Assembly: GCA_037043455.1 (NCBI GenBank)
Contig: JAWPHD010000140.1
Coordinates: 62,001 to 126,000, forward strand
DNA length: 64,000 nt
Source: Cyrtodaria siliqua
Taxonomy: Eukaryota; Mollusca; Bivalvia; Adapedonta; Hiatellidae
Direction of reading: 5' to 3'
How positions within the stretch are numbered: position 1 is the first letter of the stretch; each line of letters opens with the position of its first letter. The notes beneath the pieces are model-generated. The model did not search any database and had not been told where the DNA came from. It saw nothing but the letters and a program-made list of their open reading frames with translations. Positions 1-9,105 of the stretch are shown here, piece by piece. A program made the position numbers and the translations under genes.

Positions 1-147
1 AGAGATAGTTATGAAAATTGTTTGAGAGAGAATGATGTTATTCCGACGCTGGAAGAGAGAACCAGAATAAGAAAAGCTTTAGCAAAAACTAAATATTCCA
101 AGTTAATATTGAGGACTGACCAACCAACTGGGTATTGGGTTGAATAA
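1..147 (+). CDS. 3' end of an unrecognised element gene (partial)
   Basis: Frame 1 is open from the first base to a TAA at 145-147, giving 48 residues that end in QPTGYWVE. The composition is coding-like, with charged and aromatic residues. No start lies in the window, so the gene continues to the left. I do not recognise it. Its position at the edge of the element suggests another Polinton protein, but a chance open frame is possible at this length. Confidence 0.4.
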   Translation, partial: RDSYENCLRENDVIPTLEERTRIRKALAKTKYSKLILRTDQPTGYWVE

Positions 148-173
148 TTTTTTCCAATTTGGAAAATAAAAAA

Positions 174-491
174 CTAGAGTGCCAATGCGGCAACCAATGC
201 ACCAACCAATACCGGTACAACAGCACTATCCATGTTTTTCTTTTTACGTTGTATCGGGGCTTGTAAAACATACATTCTTGGCTCACATATAAAATATTCT
301 ACGCCATCCTTTGTCACAGAAATTACAGGCGTTTCCTGTGCACCTTTTGCGTACGTTTGTAAAAAATAACTTTCTGAAACACATATACAACATTTTACAT
401 CATCCTTTGTCACAGGAATTTCCTGTGCTATTTTATTTTTGTCATAATCACTAATCTTATCGTCTGTTATTTTTCTCATTTTCAAATCCAT
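174..491 (-). CDS. Small protein with internal duplication and C-terminal membrane segment
   Basis: 105 residues. The middle carries two related blocks, each starting with a VTKD motif (VTKDDVKCCIC and VTKDGVEYFIC) and followed by a short hydrophobic/aromatic run, so the core looks like an internal tandem duplication of ~30 residues. A basic KKK stretch is followed by a hydrophobic tail (VVPVLVGALVAALAL), which reads as a tail anchor. The start is chosen because AT-rich TATA-like sequence lies directly upstream (about 495-530). Family unknown. By position it is a Polinton accessory or virion-membrane protein (inference). Confidence 0.6.
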   Translation of the reverse strand: MDLKMRKITDDKISDYDKNKIAQEIPVTKDDVKCCICVSESYFLQTYAKGAQETPVISVTKDGVEYFICEPRMYVLQAPIQRKKKNMDSAVVPVLVGALVAALAL

Positions 492-529
492 TTTTTTATA
501 TAATATTTTTTTATTATTACAAAATATAT

Positions 530-605
530 TTATTTCATAATATCCGCAGGTATAATACCGTCAAATAATTCCTTTTTTACAACTGTTGCTAATAGACTAA
601 CAGCA
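530..605 (-). pseudogene. Truncated inverted copy of the small gene at 1755-1991
   Basis: Read on the minus strand, this stretch ends in GIIPADIMK followed by TAA, the same nine residues and stop that end the gene at 1755-1991 on the other strand. About 15 residues upstream can still be aligned weakly (SLLATVVKK against LSMATKDML). Beyond that it runs into a minisatellite. It is therefore a 3'-end remnant of a second copy of this gene in opposite orientation, showing either gene duplication within the element or recombination between two related elements. Confidence 0.6.
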
Positions 606-780
606 AAGTAGCAATGTTAATAGCAATACTGACATGAAAATATAATGAAAATATCAAAAAATATAGTAATGCTTATAGCATTGCTCATAGCAAAGTAGCA
701 ATGTTAATAGCAATGCTTGCAGCAAATTAATAATGTTAATAAAAAAATAGCAATGTTAATAACAATGCTATTAACAATAC
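603..780. repeat. Degenerate AT-rich minisatellite 'agcaaagtagcaatgttaat'
   Basis: The phrase agcaaagtagcaatgttaat occurs at about 604 and 690, with shorter variants (tagcaatgttaataacaatg) to about 775. It runs directly into the 5' side of the next gene, so an upstream ATG at 717 would be translated repeat rather than protein. Confidence 0.7.
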
Positions 781-797
781 TAACAATTACTAGTTGC

Positions 798-1262
798 ATG
801 AATATCGCAGCTGGTTGTTTTGTATTTTATATTTATTTCAAGATAAAAAATAAGATTACTAATATAAAAATGAATGCGGAAGAACTATTACAAAATATAT
901 CGGAAACGACGGAAACAGATGAATCAAAGCAACAAGAAACAAAAAAAGAAAGATTATCAGCCATAGTGGCTGGCGGTGGTAGTCGTCAATATTTGGGTAA
1001 AGACATACAACTCACGAATATAGATAGCATGCCCCCGGATGAAATTAACAAACTTTACTGCAGATATGAAGCAAGGCTTGGGGCAAGCATGACTAAGACT
1101 TTAGGCAATTCTTTTATTAACTTGTATGTGATGGGAGTATCAAAATATTTTAATGTAACCAATCCACCAAACCTGATAGAAGATTTGGAGGAAGACCCAT
1201 TTATTAATCATGCTTTGACAAGTGCTTGTTGTGAGTTGTATTCAAGTATGGGATGTGCTTAG
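798..1262 (+). CDS. Membrane-anchored protein of unknown function (Polinton accessory)
   Basis: 154 residues from the ATG at 798. The frame is open back to 717, but those codons are translated minisatellite, so the internal start is preferred. A hydrophobic N-terminal segment (AAGCFVFYIYF) is followed by a lysine-rich patch, which suggests a signal anchor. Next comes a Glu/Thr/Lys-rich linker and a conserved-looking C-terminal domain with GGGSRQYLG and a Cys-containing end (SACCELYSSMGCA). Intact. I do not recognise a named family. Its setting suggests an accessory or virion component. Confidence 0.65.
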   Translation: MNIAAGCFVFYIYFKIKNKITNIKMNAEELLQNISETTETDESKQQETKKERLSAIVAGGGSRQYLGKDIQLTNIDSMPPDEINKLYCRYEARLGASMTKTLGNSFINLYVMGVSKYFNVTNPPNLIEDLEEDPFINHALTSACCELYSSMGCA

Positions 1263-1334
1263 CGCCATTTACAGCAATACTGACAACTGTTAGACATATT
1301 GATTTTAATAAAAATAAAAATATAGATAATACAA

Positions 1335-1715
1335 ATGGAGAACCAAGAGAGTGAAGTTATACCGGTTGAGGTTAAACAACAAAAAGTAAAATATCCAAAA
1401 CGAATAGAGGCTGGGAAAAAAGGAGCAGCGGCAAGAAAGGCAAAGCGTTTGTTAGAGCAAGATGCAAAGCAAGATGCTGCAAATCAAGATGCTGCAAAGC
1501 AAGTTGAAAATAGAATAACAAAAATAACAATAGATGAAGAGGAACCAGAAATCAAAATAAACGTATACAAAAATTATATTCCACCGTGTCTGGTTTTATT
1601 AGTAGGCATTGCCGGGTTGGATTTGTATATTTATAACAAGAAATCTGCTACGCAACCTGTGCAACCTGTGGCTGTTCATGTTGCACCAAAAGACCCGTTT
1701 GATTATTTTAAATAA
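1335..1715 (+). CDS. Basic protein with C-terminal transmembrane segment
   Basis: 126 residues. The N-terminal half is strongly basic and Ala-rich (KYPKRIEAGKKGAAARKAKR), followed by an Asp/Ala/Gln repeat (QDAA three times), an acidic stretch, one clear hydrophobic segment (PPCLVLLVGIAGLDLYIY) and a short tail. The basic stretch could bind nucleic acid and the tail could anchor it in a membrane (inference). The start at 1335 is preceded by AT-rich TATA-like sequence at 1308-1330. Intact; family not recognised. Confidence 0.65.
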   Translation: MENQESEVIPVEVKQQKVKYPKRIEAGKKGAAARKAKRLLEQDAKQDAANQDAAKQVENRITKITIDEEEPEIKINVYKNYIPPCLVLLVGIAGLDLYIYNKKSATQPVQPVAVHVAPKDPFDYFK

Positions 1716-1754
1716 TTTATTTAAAAAAATAATATAAAAAATAATATAAAACAA

Positions 1755-1991
1755 ATGGCAACAAGTATTGACGGAAAACAAATTGTAAATATGATGTATC
1801 ACGCTGGAGTGGAAACACTTTTAACTATTGGATATTCTGAGATTGGCAGAAAACTACTAAAAAGACCAGCCCCTAAAGTAGATTTTGATATGACAGATGT
1901 TGGGATGCTGTCTGTAGATGTAATGTTATCAATGGCTACAAAGGATATGTTGATTAAGCAAGGTATTATTCCTGCGGATATTATGAAATAA
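1755..1991 (+). CDS. Small conserved-looking element protein
   Basis: 78 residues, intact, alpha-helical in appearance with no strong membrane segment. It follows 'aataatataaaaaataatataaaac' type sequence that ends at the ATG. Its C-terminal nine codons occur a second time on the opposite strand at 530-605, so this gene has been duplicated in or near the element. Function unknown. Confidence 0.65.
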   Translation: MATSIDGKQIVNMMYHAGVETLLTIGYSEIGRKLLKRPAPKVDFDMTDVGMLSVDVMLSMATKDMLIKQGIIPADIMK

Positions 1992-2014
1992 TTTAAAAAA
2001 AATATATATAAAAA

Positions 2015-2434
2015 ATGGCAAGTGCAGTAGCAATGATGATTGGTGGCGCATTAACAAACGCATTGGCGTTTAGCGGTTCAAATTATTTCTTTTCAAAAAT
2101 GGGAAGTCATTCAGATGAGGAAAGACAAAGGCATGACAAAGCCGTAGAACAATTAAACGCAGCACAAGCGGAGTGGAATAAAAAAAGAACATAGAGATTA
2201 GATTTTATTAACAAGCAACTGCAAAAGGAGCATCATGCAGATCAGACTTTTGATGATGTGGACCAGGCTATGAAGCAGTATTATTCTATTACTGGTAAAC
2301 ATTTACCTTTCGACCCGGAGCCTAAGTTGAGTGATTTTTATACACCATCTCCGGATCAACAGAATAGAGCAATTACGTTTATTGTGGTGGGCATGGCTGC
2401 AACTGGATTTGTGGCGTATAAATTGATTTCATAA
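2015..2434 (+). pseudogene. Small membrane-like element gene with one in-frame TAG
   Basis: A 139-codon frame runs from the ATG at 2015 to a TAA at 2432-2434 and is interrupted only by TAG at 2192-2194 (codon 60). The part before it has a Gly/Ala hydrophobic N-terminus and a charged helix. The part after it keeps a coding look (DVDQAMKQYY, EPKLSDFYTPSPDQQ) and ends in a hydrophobic segment (ITFIVVGMAATGFVAYKL). The same frame continues across the stop, so this is a recent nonsense mutation or a readthrough site, not two genes. Confidence 0.7.
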
Positions 2435-2456
2435 AAAAAAAAGTTTAAAATTATAA

Positions 2457-2780
2457 TTACTTTGGAATGACTTTTGGAAAGACTAAGTCATATGCATGAT
2501 ACCTATTTTTTTTGTTGTTCTTACATGGTTTCAATCCAAGTGGTCGAATATAATATGGTGGTTTAGCACTCTTCTCTATTTTATTTTTGAGATGATCAGG
2601 CGCCCATACTTCACCGTTGTCTAATAATGTCAATACCATGGATGGACCATATTCAGTATCCACTATTTTTGTATCTGCAATAGTGTATATTTGATTTATT
2701 TCCAAGTCTGTCCATTTCTTTGTGCTATATTGATTTTGCTCTTCGAGCAGTTCATCAAATCGTGCAGATGTGATATCCAT
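2457..2780 (-). CDS. Small DNA-binding-like protein, possibly OB-fold
   Basis: 107 residues from the ATG at 2778-2780. A Met further upstream at 2849 is rejected because it would overlap the integrase start and lose the TATA-like leader. The middle (IYTIADTKIVDTEYGPSMVLTLLDNGEVWAP) has alternating hydrophobic and polar residues with a Gly turn, as in a five-stranded OB barrel. The C-terminus is basic. A single-strand DNA-binding role in polymerase-dependent replication would fit (inference; no diagnostic motif). It is divergent from the integrase gene across a 44-bp spacer. Confidence 0.6.
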   Translation of the reverse strand: MDITSARFDELLEEQNQYSTKKWTDLEINQIYTIADTKIVDTEYGPSMVLTLLDNGEVWAPDHLKNKIEKSAKPPYYIRPLGLKPCKNNKKNRYHAYDLVFPKVIPK

Positions 2781-2824
2781 TTTTTCTTTTATAGTTATAT
2801 AAATTTTAATCTTTAGTAGAAAAA
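2781..2824. promoter_or_regulatory. 44-bp divergent promoter between the OB-like gene and the integrase
   Basis: The whole spacer between two divergent start codons is AT-rich. On the minus strand it reads tatataactataaaagaaaa up to the ATG. On the plus strand it holds atagttatataaattttaat. Both genes must be transcribed from within it, with 5' leaders of a few bases to a few tens of bases. Confidence 0.5.
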
Positions 2825-3719
2825 ATGGAAAAGATTTATTACAGCCCAAAAGGATTTTGGAAAGGTTACTCAGCAGTTAAAATATTGGCAAAAGAGGCTG
2901 GTGTCAGTAAGAAACAGGCATTAGAATTTTTAAAGAAACAAGCTGTGTGGCAGATTTATTTACCCGCACCAAAGAAAATAATTAGACCCAGGTTTGATGT
3001 TTCTGCTAAGAATGGAGTGCATCAAGCTGATTTGTTATTTCTGCCGCATGACACTTTTAGACGCAAGACATATAAATATGCGTTGACTGTTGTTGATATT
3101 GCGAGTAGATACAAAGAAGCAGAGCCGCTGACTTCCAAGGATAATAAAGAAGTTGCCAAAGCATTTGAAAAATATACAGTCGATATTTGAAATATCCAAA
3201 ATTATCACAAGTGGACCCAGGCAGAGAATTCATGGGTGCAGTATCGCAGTTGATGGCGAAACACAAAGTAAATATTAGACGAGGCAGAACAAAATACACA
3301 GAGACCAAGCTATAGTGGAAAGATTTAACAGAACATTAGCTGAAAGATTGTTTGGGTATCAGTATGCTAAGGAAATAGATTCACAAAAACGCAACAGAGA
3401 GTGGGTAAAGAGATTACCAGAAGTTGTCAAAGCAATAAATGTGCAGACAAAAAAGCCCACTCCTGTAGAAACAAAAACATTAAAAGATAATCCTATATGT
3501 ATGAATGCCAGTGTAAGATATTTATATCAACCCGGGAAACAAGAAGGTGGAAGACGCAGAGCAACTGATCCAATGTGGAGTGTAGATATTCACAAGATTA
3601 AAAGTTATATGGTGACGCAAGGTATAAGAGTATATTATTTAAAATTACCAGCACCACAGAGAGGATTTGTCAAAGAAGAATTACTTATTGTTCCTGCTGA
3701 TAGCCAAACGCGTTTATAA
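2825..3719 (+). pseudogene. Polinton-type DDE integrase, two frameshifts
   Basis: Retrovirus-like integrase, which in Polintons inserts the element DNA. Segment 1 (2825-3190) has the N-terminal helical region and the first catalytic Asp in HQADLL (codon at ~3029). Segment 2 (about 3184-3315, shifted frame) has the second Asp in VDPGREF (codon at 3214). Segment 3 (from about 3312, third frame, to TAA at 3717-3719) has the catalytic Glu in VERFNRTL (codon 3318) and a C-terminal beta-rich region. The two frame changes (near 3185 and 3290-3310) destroy the protein although all three catalytic residues remain. The spacing between the second Asp and the Glu fits the DD35E class. Confidence 0.88.
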
Positions 3720-6700
3720 GTTTTTATAAAACGATATGCATCAGTTTTAATTCCATCTTCTCTGATGTACTTTTTTTTTGAGTAAAACGGCGACAGCGTT
3801 ACTTTGTTTACTGTTATGCCGTATATTTGATGCTTCATCGTGCGTATCAAATTCATATCATGGGTGTATTTTTTCTTGTTAAACAATGCATCCTTGTAGT
3901 TTTCAAAGTTTATATGTTTTTCGATTACGTATTTTTTTTACACCCTTTGCTTTCTTATCAACCTGCTCGTCCGCTCTCAAAATATAATATAGCTTGGGTC
4001 TTAATCCAACATACTCAGCTCTAGCAATACCAGCACATACATCTTTCATCTTTCCTATTACTTTTTTATTTGTATCATCGTGCAGTGGATGGTTTTGCGG
4101 ATAATCACTCAAGTCATACTCATCTTTCATTTCAGCCATGTCTTTGTACACATCTTCTGTTTTGATGTCTACCAGCAAGCTGTCAGTGTCTGTGTATAAT
4201 AAAGTACAGTCATCTCCGTACCTTTTCTTTAGAGTATTATAGTACCAATCATACATCAAGTGCTTTGATAAATCCAATACTGCCATCCCAACATAGATTG
4301 GTTTGTTTAATGTTAATTTTGTTTTGTTTACATGTATTGCTGACAATTCATCTGAAAACTTTATACGCCTGTTAAAGTTGGGTTTGGCTAGTATTTTTCT
4401 TATCTTTTCATATTGAGAGCCGTCAGTTCAGACTAGTTTTATAGCAGTCCGCTTGCGTAGATTTTCCATTGTTTTGCCAAACACAGAGTTGTTCATAAGT
4501 TTGTAAAAATCTTTTTCAAATTGTGATTTAGCTTTTTTTCCTAAGTTCTGTGTTTAGGTTTATGTATGATGCCATCCATGGTTTTTCATTAAATTCTAAT
4601 ACTCCGTGTATTTTATTTAGTTTCATGCCTAAAGATAAATACAGTTGCAGGTTTTTGTAATGTAACACATATTTTTCTTTGTCCATAAGATTGGGGACTA
4701 GTTGCTCTGTAGTTATCATGCTATTATTTTCTAACAGATCTGTCTGGTATTCAGACAACCATTCTTTTTTTACTGCTAATCTTTCCGGTGCAAGTGGATA
4801 GTCATTGTGAGCTTCATGGAGTTCTTTAGGATATTCCAAATCAACTTCAAGTATTTGTCCTTTGCCAGGTTTGGGTTTTTTAAATCCCGTTTTACCTTTT
4901 GTTAACCACTTAAAACCAGAATATGGAAGTGGCTGACTCATTGCCCACCCATAAAGATTATTTTCATCCCGATCCATTAAGTAGTTGTTTTCCTCGTTAG
5001 GGTTATAATCAGCTACATATGGATTGTTTCCTTTGGCATATCGTTTTGATACCATACTAATTCCACCACGCATACCTTTTTTATATAAATAAGTGCATGT
5101 TAATGTCTGTCAAAAGTTCTAAATCTATTTTTGAATGTTTAAGTAAAGCATCCCAAGATAATCCAGGTACTGTGTAGTAATGCAAGGGATCGAGTTTATG
5201 TGCATCCATGCATGTTTTTCTGAAAGTTTGAAATACATCTGCTAACAAAGTTACATCCGTTTTTAGATATAAATCATGATAGTCTCCAAGAGTTTTACAG
5301 TTAAACTCTTTCCATATTTTTTGAGCGTATTCGTAATCTTCGGGACTTATACTTTTATCTGAGAGACTACTGTAAAACATTTCTATAGGTGGTAATTGCG
5401 TTTCCTTAAATCTTTCCACACTGTCCATATATTCATACGGGTAAACACCTTTTCGCAGAAGTAAATTTGTTTGTTCCCCAAACTGATTTTTAGTAATTTT
5501 GAAATCAGATTTGTCGGTTGCATCAACCAATTTTTCCAGAGGCGAAGCCATAAACTGATAGCTATCCAAAAACCTAAGTTGTCCTATGCCAAATGATATG
5601 TATTTTTCAGCATTGTTTGGGATGCATGTAATATTACCTGACATTTCATGTATTTTTTGCATGATGAGATGAGTATCATATCCTTTGAGGTTATGAAATT
5701 CAACAAGGATGATTGTTTTATCTGGTTTTATTTTCATTCTTAGGTTGCAGTTCTTGTGTGCTGCACCTCTGTATTCACCTGTGAAATGACAGTGGTCTCT
5801 TACTTTGCCGTTTTAACCGCCTTTCCTACCTATTTCATTCTCGCATATCCAACATTGTGTTGCTTTTTCATAATCTTCCTCATTTTGCTGAGTCATTATT
5901 AATGGTTTTGGGTGAGCAAATATATTATTAATGTTGCTCTTCTCACATTCTTGGCGATTTAAAAACACTTCAACAGCATCTTCACCTCTGTAAATAACAG
6001 GTTCTTCAGCTTTGCCGTCATATCTGACAACCTGGTATCCAAAACCACAAGCTTCGTGTACATTTTGAATTTCAGATTTCTTTCCAAATTTGATTGATTG
6101 CGGTTTGATTATACTCTCAAAATCAGCATATATTGTATAAGGCACATGCATCTGATTTTGATAATTTTTAAATTTTATGTGATTTTTACCTTCTTTCGGC
6201 ATGTCTATTCTGCAAGAATTTTTGTTGATACCATCACAGTCTTCTTTATGTTTGGTAAGTAGTCCTTTTCCAGAAAAGCCATGAAGGCAACGATCGCAGA
6301 AGTAAGTTTGACCTTTATGTTTGTTTTGGTCATAGAGTAGTCTATTCAGATTTTTAATCCAGCAATAGTGATATTTTGTTATTTTTGTTGGTTTGTCGGG
6401 ATAATCATCAGGGTCATAGTTGTCATCTATAATTCCTTCTTCATTATTTGGATCATCTTCATTCTCTGATTCTTCTTCAACCTCAATGTCTTCAGATATT
6501 AAGAGCAGATTAAATCGCTCAATATCTTTTTGTTGTTCTGATATGTGATATGGGAAAACAGTTACCTTTTTATTTTTTCCTGTTATGATATATCCATAAA
6601 CGTTGATAGCAAGGTTGTTTTGTTTCTCTACTTTGGGAATTCGAGAAATTGGAGTGGTAAAGTCAATACCATCCATATTTAACTTACCCATGTGTTTCTT

Positions 6701-7546
6701 ATAACTAGACATCCTATTTGGATTATTTTTATCAGGCCACAAAGCAGACACCAATGACACTTCCGAGCACTTGTTATCTTCATTCTTGACATTAATTATT
6801 GCTTTCTTGTCAGCTAATGCTTAAGGTAGAGGAATATATGAAGAAGCTTTTAATGGTTCATACTACTTTGTACTATTCAAATAAAACTTAACACAGTGAT
6901 CAATCTCCAATCCTGATGCTGTGTTTGTAAATCTTTCAAGGCTCTCTTGTATATATGCAGATGATTCATCGTAAAACTCATTTATTTTTTCAGAGTTTAA
7001 GATTGCATTTTGTTCGCTGTGTAATACTGCTGTGGTGTATTTTTTGGTAGCACCATCATCTTTGAATAGATTTACAGTGAGACCTAATTGAAACTTTAAT
7101 ACATTCATCTTTGTCAGCTCTTTGGTTATTTGTTTTGTGATAATGGATTTTTTATCACGAAATAGTTTTTGAGGGTCTTTGTATTTCTCGGCAGATATCT
7201 CGTATGCTTTGAAATAGCCACACATTGGTTTGTCAACCAGTTTTAATTTTCTATCTTGAAAAACTTGTTTTAGTTCATTTATAACATTTTCTTGTAATTT
7301 AGCATATTTCTGCTTTTGTTCATTTATAATATTTTCTTGTAATTTATCATATTTCTGCTTTTCTCGTTTACGTTGTTTTTTAGCACGTCGTCTTTTGAGT
7401 AAATTTTCTAATGTTTGAGATTTAACCTCTTTTGGAGTTTCCTTTGGAACTTCTTTAAGAGCATCTAGCCCCTTTCTAAGCTGATCATTATTAATTACTC
7501 CTTCCCGGTGTAATTGTAAAATGTAGTGAACGTCTTTGGTACTCAT
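3720..7546 (-). pseudogene. Polinton-type family B DNA polymerase, multiply broken
   Basis: The N-terminal region (7546-6866) is a Lys-rich coiled segment followed by the extension typical of this group. One frame then continues through in-frame stops TAG 6863-6865, TAA 6821-6823 and TAA 5813-5815. It carries a CxxC finger-like region, Exo I (ADFES, ~6116) and Exo II (HNLKGYD, ~5690); Exo III (YLKTDV) lies near 5260. After a frame change near the T-run 5077-5082 comes motif A (DENNLYGW, ~4970). After another at T-run 4533-4539 come motif B (NNSVFGKT, ~4490), a TGA at 4428-4430, and motif C (YTDTDS, 4196-4179). A third change at T-run 3932-3939 leads to the C-terminus. It converges on the integrase, and the exact stop is uncertain. 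All three shifts sit at homopolymers, so some could be assembly errors; the four nonsense codons cannot be explained that way. Confidence 0.9.
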
Positions 7547-7618
7547 TTTTGTAATATATATTATATTATTTTTCTTTTATTAATATAAAAAAATATTTAT
7601 TATAACAAGAAAAAGAAA
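7547..7618. promoter_or_regulatory. 72-bp divergent promoter between polymerase and small Cys/His gene
   Basis: This AT-only spacer contains tatattatattatttt towards the polymerase and taatataaaaaaatatttat towards the rightward gene. Its layout matches 2781-2824, so short divergent AT-rich promoters appear to be a rule in this element. Confidence 0.5.
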
Positions 7619-7900
7619 ATGGAAAACACTAAGAAAATTGAAAACATTTGCCAATTTCTCAAAGTTGGAGATCACGAACCTTGTAAAAATAAAACAACAA
7701 AAGATTCAAACTACTGCAGTTTACATAAATTCATATTAAAGCAAAGTAAAATTTTACCGTGTCTTAAATGTGAAAAAAGTACAAGTGCAAAATATCAAAT
7801 TTGTGTTGGTTGTGGTGCTCATATAGTTAGATTAAGACATAGATACTGGGAAGTAATAAAGCCATATAGAGATTTAATGCGAAAAAATCAAACTATATGA
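7619..7900 (+). CDS. Small Cys/His-rich putative zinc-binding protein
   Basis: 93 residues, intact. There are two metal-site-like clusters: residues near 11-35 (ICQF, PCKN, YCSLHK) and residues near 48-70 (LPCLKCEK, QICVGCGAH). The second has two CxxC knuckles 17 residues apart, as in a zinc ribbon. The C-terminus is basic. It is the last gene of the element on this side. A nucleic-acid or transcription role is plausible (inference); I do not recognise the family. Confidence 0.6.
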   Translation: MENTKKIENICQFLKVGDHEPCKNKTTKDSNYCSLHKFILKQSKILPCLKCEKSTSAKYQICVGCGAHIVRLRHRYWEVIKPYRDLMRKNQTI

Positions 7901-8118
7901 TTTTCTAGTAAAAATTCATAGTTTATTATATTCGTATTTATTCGTTAATTTGGGTGTAATTTTGATAACAAATCAACACATTTGTTTTGTATTAAAGAAA
8001 CATTTTATAATTATATTACAAAAAAAAGCAATATTTTTGTAATTTTGATAACTATAAAAAAAAATTAAACTTACAATCTTCACTACCCCTATTCTAAAAA
8101 AGTTTTAATAAATCAAGT
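7901..8118. other. Non-coding AT-rich tail of the element
   Basis: Poly-A/T tracts and short AT repeats with no open frame. Probably the terminal region of the Polinton-like element; a terminal inverted repeat cannot be tested because the left end is missing. Confidence 0.4.
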
Positions 8119-8141
8119 AAATCACCATTTTATGGTGATTT
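8119..8141. terminator. Short hairpin AAATCACCA/TGGTGATTT
   Basis: A perfect 9-bp stem with a 5-nt loop lies ~220 bp beyond the last element gene. It could be a terminal or 3'-end structure of the element. Function is inferred from position only. Confidence 0.4.
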
Positions 8142-8162
8142 ATTATCTATGTATTTTGGGTC

Positions 8163-8204
8163 TTTCTGCTGTAATTTGAGGTAAAAAAAAAATTACAGCA
8201 GAAA
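8163..8204. repeat. 15-bp inverted repeat with A-rich loop
   Basis: TTTCTGCTGTAATTT (8163-8177) pairs perfectly with AAATTACAGCAGAAA (8190-8204) around a 12-nt loop. A few flanking bases also pair. It lies at the edge where element-like composition ends. Confidence 0.7.
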
Positions 8205-8246
8205 CCCCAGAATGCATATATATCTTTGTTGTTCTCATTTTTGTCA

Positions 8247-8302
8247 TATATAGTTATCAACGTACAATGATCCAGCTAATCATCCACATTTATATTTGCG
8301 GA
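8247..8302. repeat. Copy 1 of a ~50-bp dispersed block (second at 25628-25680)
   Basis: tagttatcaacgtacaatg followed by cagctaatcatccacattt matches 25632-25675 with few changes. Upstream, tatctttgttgtt also matches, but in the second copy a SINE lies between the two parts. Confidence 0.6.
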
Positions 8303-8894
8303 CATGACACACCTTCTCATTGTGATTGTCATTATGAGGTCCACAATCTGCCTGTCCATCTCTCAATCAAAGACGGAATCATATTGGCCAACTGTAAAAA
8401 CATGCAGTGCGTTGCAAAATGATAGGGTCATAACCTCGTTTGATAAACGTTCAAACAAGTTTAATAAAGATAGTATGAAAGTGATCATGGCTATGGATCT
8501 TACGACGTTTGTAAATCTTGTCCTCATAGAGGTCAAGTTGGGACAGTTCTTGCCCCAGGAGAGTTATTAAATTCATAATATAAAGACCATGTATGTAATA
8601 CTACTTGTAATTGTTAATTTGAAATTGTATCGTAAAACTAAACTGAACTGAGTTTTTCGATATCAACAACAATAATTATCATTATATAATTGCTAACTCT
8701 TTAATTGATAATTTACCTGAGTAACGACTGCAAATAACGTGTATTAATATTCCGACAGGATGTATTGCACTTCTAATATGATGCTGCTATTAAACACTTC
8801 TAAATACATCGATAAGTAGATCCTAACTTAAATAACTAAACTTATTTATAAAGCCACATTCTTAAACACTGTACATTTAAACATGTATGTAGGT

Positions 8895-9105
8895 AGATAT
8901 AAAAGTCCAACAGGAATTGTAGCCTTCAAGGACCACAGTCAACCACAAACGCCTACAGAAACAACACCTACAAAAATGAATAAAGGCAAGATATGCCATC
9001 ACACACATAAAAGAGTTTACCACAGGGCTTCCTCGTTGGAACAGTCAGTGGCAAACACAGGGTCACTGAGTGTTTAAGCCAGATTATAGGGTGCACCATT
9101 GTACA
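8895..9105 (-). mobile_element. Retroelement 3' tail, truncated copy
   Basis: On the minus strand this reads the tail common to many places here: gtgcaccctat, then a T-rich stretch, gccactgac, gttccaa and a downstream G/T-rich end. No coding part is attached. The stretch 9110-9770 beyond it shows no gene; only scattered repeat-like sequence was seen. Confidence 0.6.

Larger units (their letters stand above)
1..8210. mobile_element. Polinton/Maverick-like (adintovirus-like) element, decayed, left end outside window
   Basis: A compact cluster of intronless genes on both strands contains the two hallmark Polinton enzymes: a DDE integrase and a family B DNA polymerase with the N-terminal extension seen in Polintons. 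Around them are small virus-like proteins, several with one membrane segment. Spacers are very short and AT-rich with start-adjacent TATA motifs. Both enzymes are broken by stops and frameshifts, so this copy is dead for replication, although several small genes are open. The capsid, protease and packaging ATPase genes expected of a full element are not seen and may lie left of base 1. The right end is not defined; two hairpins at 8119-8204 mark the last AT-rich part, and retroelement-type sequence follows. Confidence 0.85.

Noticed and set aside
717..797. Upstream in-frame ATG extending the gene at 798
   Set aside because: The extra 27 codons are translated 'tagcaatgttaat' minisatellite; the membrane protein starts naturally at 798.
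2781..2849. N-terminal extension of the OB-like gene
   Set aside because: It would overlap the integrase start and remove the conserved TATA-like leader.
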